NCBI GenBank assembly: GCA_001564135.1
Contig: LKNH01000022.1
Coordinates: 1-17,049, forward strand
Length of the DNA: 17,049 bases
Origin: Halobacteriaceae archaeon Tc-Br11_E2g27
Lineage (GTDB): Archaea > Halobacteriota > Halobacteria > Halobacteriales > Haloarculaceae
Direction: 5' to 3'
The notes beneath the pieces were generated by a model. The model searched no databases. It saw nothing but the letters and a program-made list of their open reading frames with translations, and was not told the origin of the DNA. A program made the translations under genes and the position numbers. Of this stretch, positions 1-6,923 are shown piece by piece (positions within the stretch are counted from its first letter, which is position 1; each line of letters begins with the position of its first letter).

Positions 1-140
1 GAATATGACCATCATTGCTCATAGGTTGTTGACTACTTTGAGATTTAAAAGATAAAGACTCCGATAGTGCTGTCAGGCTACTATACCGACAGGCTCAGCG
101 ATTCAAATTGACAGACTTATTGTTTCGGTCCTGTTCTCAA

Positions 141-1364
141 TTAGCTCCAACTGCCGTCGTATCCCGGGATAATATCATCGTAGTCGACGTCGGCAGATTC
201 GCCGTAATAATTATCACTGAACTCGACGTTCCGCCAGGCTGTTTCGGTGGGCTGGATAATACTTTCATTTGTCCAGGACCCTGCCGGGCTATCTAGTGGC
301 TCTTGTTGATTGAAAAACCAGTTTTCGGTAATCTCGTACACATCATCTGGGACGCCACGCACCTGCAGAGCAGGCAGCGGAGTATAATCTCCTCCGATTT
401 GTTCGTTTGCTTCGACAATATTGTTATGAACCTCCGAATTACGACCTGCAGGTTCGTGAATGTCGATGACGATATCGGTTGCATTTGGGCCAAAGTGGTT
501 GTACTGACAAACGTATCCCTCGTGGCTACCGGTGGAAGCAATGGAATGACGATTGTAGTCGAAGAAATTATACTCAATCAGCGGACGCCCGGTACTCATC
601 GTAACGCCGTAGCCAAGGCCGGATTGGTTAATCTCGTAAATGTGGTTGTGGTGAACGTGTGCTTCGCCGTTGTTGAGATTCACCCCTGCGTAGCTGAACT
701 GTCCGATCTCACAATTATCGATTTCAATACCTTCCGATACCGCTGTAACTGCGTTGGAATTGGTACTTCCGTTAGGACCTTCTGGCCACGGTCCTCGCAT
801 TCTGATTCCCGTAATTCGTGACTCTGCATGCATCGTAAACAGCTCTCCAGGTTCGTTTCCTCGAGTTGTTTCTATTAATGCACCATCTGAACCGTCTTCT
901 CCCCGGTTGGATGCTACCGTCACCCCTTCTGGAATGTCAAGTGACGTATTGCCCATCTCGAATGAGACATCAGGGTCGATAAACACAATTTCACCACTGC
1001 CAGCATCGATGAGCGCACCCGCAAGCTCATCCTGACCCGAAACGATATAATCTGCGTCGTCTGCGTCAACTATATTCTCGTAATCCTCACCTCCTCCGAG
1101 TGTCAGATTGTCTGAACCATCAGATGAATCATTGTCATCTGTTTCGTCCTCGCTTTCCTCGTTTTGGCTCTGATTACCGCCAACGACTGCGGAACGAGAC
1201 CGTCCCTCTGAGATGGGTGATGTTTCATCAGCGCTCACCCCTGCTACTGCAAGGATGGCAGAGGTAAATCCTACACTAGCTGTCTGTAACCACCTCCTAC
1301 GAGTGACAGTGGAGGTTGGTTGTCCGAGGCTACTCGATTTGTCATCGTCCGGTTGTCCCGGCAT
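141..1364 (-). CDS. Tat-exported right-handed beta-helix protein
   Basis: This 407-residue protein is predicted to be exported folded by the Tat pathway. Arg-Arg-Arg at residues 22-24 followed by Trp-Leu-Gln begins the signal, and a hydrophobic stretch runs to about residue 43. An acidic Ser/Asp/Glu-rich linker follows (about 62-90). From about residue 104 to the end there are repeated short beta-strand coils rich in Asn, with phrases such as VHHNHIYEIN, IEYNFFDYN and VHNNIVEAN. These are typical of pectate-lyase-like or NosD-like parallel beta helices. Known members bind or cleave polysaccharides; I see no catalytic signature that fixes a substrate. The segment DADYIVSGQDELAGAL resembles DADIVVSDGNVDAAL in the large beta-helix protein at 13519-15939, so the two are probably related. 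The ATG at 1364 is chosen because a TATA-like box lies about 25 bases upstream and the Tat motif sits at a normal distance. Family call is firm; substrate is unknown. Confidence 0.85.
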   Translation of the reverse strand: MPGQPDDDKSSSLGQPTSTVTRRRWLQTASVGFTSAILAVAGVSADETSPISEGRSRSAVVGGNQSQNEESEDETDDNDSSDGSDNLTLGGGEDYENIVDADDADYIVSGQDELAGALIDAGSGEIVFIDPDVSFEMGNTSLDIPEGVTVASNRGEDGSDGALIETTRGNEPGELFTMHAESRITGIRMRGPWPEGPNGSTNSNAVTAVSEGIEIDNCEIGQFSYAGVNLNNGEAHVHHNHIYEINQSGLGYGVTMSTGRPLIEYNFFDYNRHSIASTGSHEGYVCQYNHFGPNATDIVIDIHEPAGRNSEVHNNIVEANEQIGGDYTPLPALQVRGVPDDVYEITENWFFNQQEPLDSPAGSWTNESIIQPTETAWRNVEFSDNYYGESADVDYDDIIPGYDGSWS

Positions 1365-1379
1365 GAGCGAGTAAAATAA

Positions 1380-1395
1380 GCTTATTATAAAAACT
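1380..1395 (-). promoter_or_regulatory. TATA-like promoter element for the beta-helix gene
   Basis: Read on the minus strand, the AT-rich run TTTTTATAATAAG lies about 20-30 bases before the ATG at 1364. That is the spacing expected for an archaeal TATA box giving a leaderless or nearly leaderless transcript. The only evidence is position and composition. Confidence 0.5.
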
Positions 1396-1564
1396 GTTTT
1401 CGCGGGTTCATCAATAACTCCTTACTTGCGGTCGTTACAACCTCTTAGTCGGTGGCACTTTTCTCACGTTTACTTATGAACTTACTACTCTGCCCGATGA
1501 ACGACCTTACTCTCGAAAATCACTGGTTACACAGCAATAACCTACTCTTACTACCAATCTTAAT

Positions 1565-1904
1565 CAAAGCAACTGATATCAGTCCGGGAGTCCACCTGCT
1601 GAGGTGCAGCTTACCTTAACCAACAACTGACGATAATTCATACTTATGTTGGTTAAAATTGTACACCCTGTTTTGCGCGGACACATCTATACACTCATAC
1701 TGCCGGATGTAACTTCGGTACCGTACTCGCCACCACGGGGTGGCGATATTGTTCAATAGCTTACGTGCAGTAGTATCACAACCTGTACGCGGGACTCTCT
1801 TCCAACAGTCGTCTAGAACGCCATACCAGATATCGGCTGACAGGCCATTCTTCAATAAGATTGCTCACTTCGCATAAATACTGAATACGCTCTCTCAAGT
1901 CCAT
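1565..1904 (-). pseudogene. Possible degraded DDE-transposase remnant
   Basis: The minus strand carries pieces of plausible protein in three shifting frames. A 42-residue piece starts at ATG 1904 and stops at 1776 (MDLRERIQYLCEVSNLIEEW at its start). A second frame, 1855-1616, ends with the phrase ECIDVSAQNR. A third frame continues around 1640-1565 with NYRQLLVKVS. Joined in that order, the pieces recall the region around the first catalytic Asp of IS5-type transposases, where a phrase like 'IDASGFDR' is followed by 'Y-R-hydrophobic-x-x-L-K-V-T'. This is inference from memory of the family, not an alignment. No terminal inverted repeats or target duplication were found. It could instead be non-coding sequence with chance frames, or an unrelated broken small gene. 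Confidence 0.25.
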
Positions 1905-1967
1905 ATCTGCACTTTTCGGCGCTTGCACCAGATATCATTTACCCCATTGGTGTATACCGGACAGTGT

Positions 1968-2612
1968 ATGACAACAGAGGAAGATACAGTCGACAGACGC
2001 TGGGTACTTGGAACAATTGGCATCGGTGCGGCGGCCGGCCTCGCTGGCTGTCTCGGTGATGATGGTGACGATATCGAAGGAGCCGGCGATGATGAAGATG
2101 AAGACGAAGAGGATAACGAAGACACCGGCGACGAGTTGACTCTCTCAGAACCTGCAGCATTTCCTGAAAATGAGGACGATGGAGTCTGTGCAGTTTGCAG
2201 TATGATTGCCGCCGAGTATCCCAACTGGAACGCACAGGTGGTCCACGAGGACGGCCACCGTGAGTATATGTGTTCGAAAGGCTGCCTGACAGCCTACTAC
2301 TTCGCGCCCGATAAGTTTACGAGCGGTGACGCTGATGAGGAGATTGCTGGTGTCTGGGCGACGTGTTTCCAGAGTGGCGACCTTATTGATGCGACTGAAG
2401 CGTACTTTGTTTACGAACAGGAAAGAGAGCGTCAGGATTTCCCGATGCCAATGGGGAGCCCTCTTGCCTTTACCAATCGGGAAGAGGCCGTTTCCTACGT
2501 CGAAGAGTACGACGAGCTTAGTGAGGACGAACACGTGATTACCCTCGAGGATATCGATCGTGAGGTCGCAGAGTTCTACCGTGAACCTCGATTCGAGGAG
2601 ATGAGCGATTGA
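1968..2612 (+). CDS. NosL-domain Tat lipoprotein (putative copper-binding)
   Basis: The protein has 214 residues. Arg-Arg at 10-11, a Gly/Ala-rich hydrophobic segment and the lipobox Leu-Ala-Gly-Cys ending at Cys28 mark a Tat-exported, lipid-anchored protein. A very acidic linker (about 31-57) leads into a NosL-like domain. Cys74-x-x-Cys77-x-Met79 (CAVCSM) is the NosL copper-binding motif, and a second Cys pair sits at 102 and 106 (CSKGC). Known NosL proteins bind Cu(I) and help mature nitrous-oxide reductase. No nosZ, nosD, nosF or nosY is in this window, so a more general extracytoplasmic copper role is equally possible. The ATG at 1968 is preferred over an in-frame TTG at 1923 because the Tat motif then lies near the N-terminus, as it does in other exported proteins here. 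It is transcribed alone; both neighbouring genes are on the other strand. Confidence 0.85.
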   Translation: MTTEEDTVDRRWVLGTIGIGAAAGLAGCLGDDGDDIEGAGDDEDEDEEDNEDTGDELTLSEPAAFPENEDDGVCAVCSMIAAEYPNWNAQVVHEDGHREYMCSKGCLTAYYFAPDKFTSGDADEEIAGVWATCFQSGDLIDATEAYFVYEQERERQDFPMPMGSPLAFTNREEAVSYVEEYDELSEDEHVITLEDIDREVAEFYREPRFEEMSD

Positions 2613-2694
2613 GTAGTACAGCAATTCAATCCTTTCGATAAGAACACGGTCACCGTCGTCTCAAAATGGCCTTTTGCTGCTTTCTTCTGCTCTA

Positions 2695-3774
2695 TTAGCT
2701 TGTGTCGTCTTCCACAAACGTCATCAACCAATTCTCTGGTTCTCTGATATCGTATCCATGTTGTTTCCAGCCGTTGGATAGCGTTCGTACAACGTGCGTT
2801 GTTTGGGAAGCTACCAGCGAAAGCGGGGGAGTAGCATCTGCGTGGAAACCGAACCTGGTAACAATAGATTCAGGAAAACCTTGTGGCGGTATAATAAACT
2901 CATCCGTCTCCGAATGTGTCGTCAAAATATGGGCAAACAATTCCATAAGAACGGCGTTGGGTTGTGATTGTAATGGAACGACATCGGTAAATTTGGTTGT
3001 TGTTAGCTCTGGACTGGCAGATGTTCCAGTTATGATGGCTGCTATCGGTTCTCTCTTAATTTCGGCCAGAAATGTTGTGTACTCCCAATCCGGATTTTCT
3101 AAACGCCACTGGTAGAACTGCTCGTCACGGTGGGCGTGAATCTGTTCTGGGACGGATTCTCGGTAAAGTGCTGCGAGTTTCTCCGTCGGTGGTTCAGACT
3201 CAACCGTAATACTGACGTTTGACTCTGCTGGTGCGGTAAAATCCCGAAGACCGTAGTATCCCTTAGCAACTGGTGTGGCTATATCTCCTATAAATCGGAT
3301 TGATTTTCGACTGGTGCGAGAGCGAATGAGATTTCCGGGATTTTCAACTCTATAGTAAGATGTTCGGTTTGAAACAATCTCACCACCATGGTTGATATGA
3401 GTTGGTCCAGATAACTCGTTTGGAAAGGTGAAATAGAAGGGATACTCACCGGAATACCGTTCAATTGCTTCCTCCATCATTCGTGAAAACAGACCTTGTC
3501 GTCTATGCTCTGGGTGAACCATAGCATCTCCCGGCTGCAGCGCTACGTCATGTTCCCCATTAATTACGATAGGTATTGCAAATAAGGGTCTCGACCCTAT
3601 GAGACTTCCCTGAGATGTCGCGACAACCATCGGTACATGACCAATATACGGATTCTCAGCATACTTCCAGTCGAACCAATCTCCCCCTTTGGTCTCACCC
3701 ATAACAGTAGCATAAAGCGATAAGAACTCATCTTTGTCCTCTCGTTGATACTGACGGATGGTATAGTCGCTCAT
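2695..3774 (-). CDS. GNAT-family N-acyltransferase
   Basis: This 359-residue cytoplasmic enzyme has an N-terminal GNAT fold. The acetyl-CoA pyrophosphate loop is visible as HPEHRRQGLFSRMM (about 87-100), matching the R/Q-x-x-G-x-G/A-like motif A. After it comes the aromatic FYFTFPNE segment typical of larger GNAT proteins that modify sugars or peptides. The C-terminal half (about 190-345) looks like a second, degenerate GNAT-like domain. Such two-domain proteins occur in surface-polysaccharide loci, where they transfer acyl groups to amino sugars; the acceptor here is unknown. It lies on minus with the coiled-coil and deacetylase genes, but gaps of about 200 and 250 bases make one transcript uncertain. 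The ATG at 3774 is the first start of the open frame, with the GNAT fold beginning within a few residues. Confidence 0.8.
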   Translation of the reverse strand: MSDYTIRQYQREDKDEFLSLYATVMGETKGGDWFDWKYAENPYIGHVPMVVATSQGSLIGSRPLFAIPIVINGEHDVALQPGDAMVHPEHRRQGLFSRMMEEAIERYSGEYPFYFTFPNELSGPTHINHGGEIVSNRTSYYRVENPGNLIRSRTSRKSIRFIGDIATPVAKGYYGLRDFTAPAESNVSITVESEPPTEKLAALYRESVPEQIHAHRDEQFYQWRLENPDWEYTTFLAEIKREPIAAIITGTSASPELTTTKFTDVVPLQSQPNAVLMELFAHILTTHSETDEFIIPPQGFPESIVTRFGFHADATPPLSLVASQTTHVVRTLSNGWKQHGYDIREPENWLMTFVEDDTS

Positions 3775-3973
3775 TCGTTTAATACCGGTCTCATCCCTTG
3801 TCCTAAGATTATCCCGAAATTGCTGATTGCCTGGATAGTGCTGATTTCTTCACGATATTCGGCAAACATTGGTGGAACTGTGAGTGATTTGTCGGATAGA
3901 CGCCTTCGTCTTGGTTTAAGATGGATGATTTCGTATGCTAATCGATAACAGTGAAACTCACGCAGCTCGTTGT

Positions 3974-4264
3974 TTAACGAACTCGCTTTTTAATTTTCCC
4001 AAGACGGCTCTGACGCTTTTTATCCTGTGAGCGTTCCTCTATCTCTTCACTAGCCACTTCGACTGTTTTTTGTCCTGCTTTCCGAGCATGTTCAACTGAT
4101 GCAGCAGAATGTTCAGCTGCTTTGGCTGCTTCATCAAGTGCCTCTCTCGCTGCCTCTTTCGCTTCTTCTTTTGGCTCTTTCCGTCGTTCCCGAAGTCGCT
4201 TCAATGTAACAACTCCGATGATAATTCCAATTGATGCGACAACAAATTGCTTTGCTCTGCCCAT
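3974..4264 (-). CDS. Small membrane-anchored coiled-coil protein
   Basis: The protein has 96 residues. A single hydrophobic segment (about 7-20, FVVASIGIIIGVVT) is followed at once by a basic patch (LKRLRERRK) and then by about 45 residues of Ala/Glu/Lys-rich heptad-like sequence predicted to form a long helix or coiled coil. The tail is basic (KKRQSRLGKIKKRVR). The charge pattern suggests a short N-terminal anchor with the helix in the cytoplasm. I do not recognise a named family. It sits between the GNAT and deacetylase genes on the same strand, but its own 250-bp upstream region, with a strong inverted repeat at 4329-4366, suggests separate control. Haloarchaea encode many such small anchored helical proteins of unknown role. 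Confidence 0.65.
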   Translation of the reverse strand: MGRAKQFVVASIGIIIGVVTLKRLRERRKEPKEEAKEAAREALDEAAKAAEHSAASVEHARKAGQKTVEVASEEIEERSQDKKRQSRLGKIKKRVR

Positions 4265-4328
4265 GAGTTGTTAGCAGCACGGTTTCCTCTTAGTAAGTCC
4301 CAAGCTATAGTAGCCACTGAAAGTCAAT

Positions 4329-4366
4329 GCACACCCGATCGCACGAAGGCTGTGCGATCGGTGTGT
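4329..4366. repeat. Imperfect inverted repeat between coiled-coil and deacetylase genes
   Basis: The arms CCGATCGCAC (4335-4344) and GTGCGATCGG (4352-4361) are perfect complements around a 7-base loop. If one C at 4334 is bulged, four further pairs and a wobble extend the stem to 4329-4366. It lies 65-100 bases upstream of the coiled-coil gene and about 150 bases past the deacetylase stop. It could be an operator for the former or a transcript-end hairpin for the latter; no long T run follows on the minus strand. Confidence 0.6.
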
Positions 4367-4514
4367 AAACCGTTTCAGTTGTTAATAGGATTCTGGTTGG
4401 CTACGGCTGCCCGCAGTCTGTACCTGTGCTTCTGTCACAGCTTGTCAAATTCAAACACATTAACCGTCGGATGTAAAATACTCTGAAAGTGGAATCCGTC
4501 TTGAGCGGGATTCT

Positions 4515-5456
4515 CTATTGATTCAGAAGGCTCACTTGTTGATAGTCTTGTTCTGTTTGCAAAACACGGTCAGCGACATCAGCGAGTGTTTCAACCGCGA
4601 GTCCACTGTTCCGTTTGGCATCGATATAAGCAAAGATCGTCTCGAGTCGATTAACATCTCTCTCGGTGACGAGGTCATTTGGGTGTAGCCAAAGATGAAC
4701 AACTCCTCCCGAACTGAGTGCGTTGTCGATTGCGCCCGTTACTTGGCGAACAATAGGGTCCATCCAGAGTGTCTCACACACAACCCGTGGTAAGCCTTGA
4801 AATCCGAACAAGAATACCGACGGTGGCACATCCACAAGTCCATACTCATCCACTACCGGTTCGACGAGTGGAACTCGGTCGGGGTTGATGGTAGCAGAAA
4901 GTTTCTCCCACTGCCTTTGGTGAGTGAGTTGTTGTGGAGCACTGCCCCGATAGACACGAAATCCGGCATCTGCAAGCACCTCACGGTATCCAACGGCATT
5001 ACGGGGAAATACAAACGAATCGTACTCTATGCCATACGGTTTTGCGGCGTCCTTTGCGGCTTCTATCTCGGCTTTAATCACTGCTTCATCGAGTCGAGGG
5101 TCATCAAATAAGACGTGCGAAAACGTGTGCGAACCGATATCGTGGTCTAGCTCGCTGGCTTGTAACGCACGAACCAACTCACCGCCAAACCGCAGGTCTG
5201 GGCGCAATCTCCACTGGTCGCGCTCGCGCGCGAACCACCCTGGGGGGGTTGGGTGTGACAAATGGGCCCCATCACATTCATCAAGCAACAAGTGTCCAAC
5301 GATTGCCCAGGTCGCCGGGATTGAATACCGCTCACAAAGGGTATGTAGCTGAATCCAGCCATTTCTCGCGTATTCAACGCGTTTCTGCGGTGGGTCTTTT
5401 AGGTCGTGGAAACCCCAGCCCAGTTCAGCGTCGACGGAAATAACAACCGAACTCAT
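4515..5456 (-). CDS. NodB-type polysaccharide deacetylase
   Basis: This 313-residue enzyme is expected to remove N- or O-acetyl groups from a sugar, using a divalent metal. The family motifs are visible. The first acidic pair is Asp9 and Glu11 in SVDAELGWG, where classical members have Asp-Asp. The metal-binding His pair is His110-x-x-x-His114 in GSHTFSH. Motif 3 is the Arg in FPRNAVGY (Arg152). The late motif is LWLHPNDL (about 255-262) with His258. There is no signal peptide, so it probably acts in the cytoplasm on a glycan precursor rather than on the finished polymer. Length is normal for the subgroup. It is divergent from the ATP-grasp gene, sharing a 162-bp promoter region with two small dyads. 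A GNAT enzyme on the same strand nearby could supply the opposite reaction on an amino sugar. The exact substrate is not determined. Confidence 0.87.
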   Translation of the reverse strand: MSSVVISVDAELGWGFHDLKDPPQKRVEYARNGWIQLHTLCERYSIPATWAIVGHLLLDECDGAHLSHPTPPGWFARERDQWRLRPDLRFGGELVRALQASELDHDIGSHTFSHVLFDDPRLDEAVIKAEIEAAKDAAKPYGIEYDSFVFPRNAVGYREVLADAGFRVYRGSAPQQLTHQRQWEKLSATINPDRVPLVEPVVDEYGLVDVPPSVFLFGFQGLPRVVCETLWMDPIVRQVTGAIDNALSSGGVVHLWLHPNDLVTERDVNRLETIFAYIDAKRNSGLAVETLADVADRVLQTEQDYQQVSLLNQ

Positions 5457-5497
5457 TACTCAACACCGTTCATACTAGCTGGTTAAGCCGAATAGAA

Positions 5498-5515
5498 TTA
5501 GTTAGACTCAACTAA
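5498..5515. repeat. Dyad in the divergent promoter region
   Basis: TTAGTT (5498-5503) and AACTAA (5510-5515) are perfect complementary arms around a 6-base spacer. The dyad lies between the divergent deacetylase and ATP-grasp genes, about 45 bases upstream of the deacetylase start. It is a candidate operator, judged only by position and symmetry. Confidence 0.35.
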
Positions 5516-5554
5516 CCGATTCTGGCATGCACGACTTCACTTCGCAATACGACA

Positions 5555-5567
5555 TAGGATAGTCCTA
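5555..5567. repeat. Second dyad in the divergent promoter region
   Basis: TAGGA-TAG-TCCTA is a perfect 5-base dyad about 52 bases before the ATP-grasp start. It is a possible operator or upstream activator site for the plus-strand genes. Small dyads like this can arise by chance. Confidence 0.3.
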
Positions 5568-5618
5568 ACTTGTTGTTATCACTGCGTAACAAAGCGCAGA
5601 AGCCCTGTCGTTTTCCAC

Positions 5619-6923
5619 ATGGATAGACCGGATTTCGAACAGGGAGTGATTATTCCAGCAATCTCGACGGCAAGTAGCACCGCTGCTATCCGCTCGCTTG
5701 GGAGAAAAGACATCAAGACTGTGGTAATTTCGGAGCATGACTCACCGCCTGGGGTCCGCTCAAAATACTGTGACGTACAGATACCTGTGCCGGACCCGAC
5801 GGAGGATTTACCAGGCTATGAGCAAGCACTGAGGGTTCTGGCAAGACGTCCGGATGTTGAAACGATACTACCATTCCGGGAGGCTGACATCTATATTTTA
5901 TCGAAAAACAAATCTTACTTTGCAGAACATTTGGGTACTGTCTGGCCATCACTTGAGACGTTGAACAAAGTCCAGGATAGGATACAGCTGCGCGATGCTG
6001 CAATTGCTGCTAATGTGGCACTCCCGAAAACAACAACGCTTGATAACTGGACGGACTGGAAGACCCCTGCAGTGACCAAACCACGGTACACGGTTCACGC
6101 ACCGGAATACAACGAGGAATTTACGTGCCCTCACCCAGAATCGGGGTCGACAACGTATCTCCCACCGGATATTGAGCCAGATACGGAGAAGATAATCAGT
6201 GAGATGGGTCACATCCCTATTATTCAAGAGTATATTCCAACCACTGACGAATACGGATTTTTCGCACAGTACGATGAGGGTGAACCAGTCGCGACGTTCC
6301 AGCACCGACAACACCGTGGATGGAAGTACGCTGGTGGCCCAAGCGCGTACAGGGAATCAGTTTCAATTCCAGCACTTGAACGTGCAGGTCGTGCGCTCCT
6401 TGATGAATTAGATTGGGACGGAGTAGCGATGGTTGAATTTCTTCGGGACCCGGAGACCGACGAGTTCAAACTGATGGAAATCAACCCTCGCTTCTGGTCA
6501 TCACTCCCGTTCACTGTTCAGGCAGGTGTTGATTTCCCTTTTATGTATTATCAACAGGCCACAGAAACTGAAATCCCATCTCAACGACCGTACAAGGCCG
6601 GTATTGGCGGGCACCTGCTTCGTGGGGAGGCCCTCCATCTCTACAGTATTCTACGTGAGGATTCTCCACTTGTCGAACGGCCATCGTTTGCTGGCGCTGC
6701 TCGTGATATTGCTCTCTCTCTTGTTACGCAACCACGGTTTGATTATGCGTCACGGGATGACCCTGGCCCATTTGTGGCTGAAGTCGCAAACACTCTCAAC
6801 AGCCTCCAACCCAAGTACCGTAAGCAATCTGCGATTGAGCCGGAAACAACTGATATAAAAGAAACTGAAAACACTCGGACTCGGGCAGCAGTTGCCCGTG
6901 TTTTTAGTTGGCTTTACCAATGA
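5619..6923 (+). CDS. ATP-grasp carboxylate-amine ligase family protein
   Basis: The protein has 434 residues with the carbamoyl-phosphate-synthase-like ATP-grasp fold. An N-terminal Rossmann-like preATP domain (about 8-110) is followed by the ATP-binding part. Lys154 in VTKPRY matches the first nucleotide lysine, IIQEYIP (201-207) carries the adenine-binding strand, VEFLRD (272-277) follows, and LMEINPRFWSS (285-295) holds the metal ligands Glu287 and Asn289. Family members join a carboxylate to an amine through an acylphosphate. In surface loci they often link an amino acid or other acid to an amino-sugar or polyamine; the actual substrates here are unknown. Its TGA overlaps the ATG of the DegT-like gene by four bases (ATGA), so the two are very probably translated together. 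The ATG at 5619 is the first start and gives a normal N-terminus. Confidence 0.85.
   Translation: MDRPDFEQGVIIPAISTASSTAAIRSLGRKDIKTVVISEHDSPPGVRSKYCDVQIPVPDPTEDLPGYEQALRVLARRPDVETILPFREADIYILSKNKSYFAEHLGTVWPSLETLNKVQDRIQLRDAAIAANVALPKTTTLDNWTDWKTPAVTKPRYTVHAPEYNEEFTCPHPESGSTTYLPPDIEPDTEKIISEMGHIPIIQEYIPTTDEYGFFAQYDEGEPVATFQHRQHRGWKYAGGPSAYRESVSIPALERAGRALLDELDWDGVAMVEFLRDPETDEFKLMEINPRFWSSLPFTVQAGVDFPFMYYQQATETEIPSQRPYKAGIGGHLLRGEALHLYSILREDSPLVERPSFAGAARDIALSLVTQPRFDYASRDDPGPFVAEVANTLNSLQPKYRKQSAIEPETTDIKETENTRTRAAVARVFSWLYQ

Larger units (their letters stand above)
1365..1967. other. Intergenic stretch without an intact gene
   Basis: About 600 bases separate the divergent beta-helix and NosL-type genes. 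The left part holds the promoter of the beta-helix gene. The part from about 1560 to 1904 holds a broken, transposase-like reading on the minus strand, listed separately. The rest is AT-rich, with no RNA gene or repeat that I can recognise. Confidence 0.5.

Noticed and set aside
303..821. 172-codon open frame on plus within the first beta-helix gene.
   Set aside because: Antisense to a gene with a clear Tat signal and beta-helix repeats; no recognisable domain of its own.
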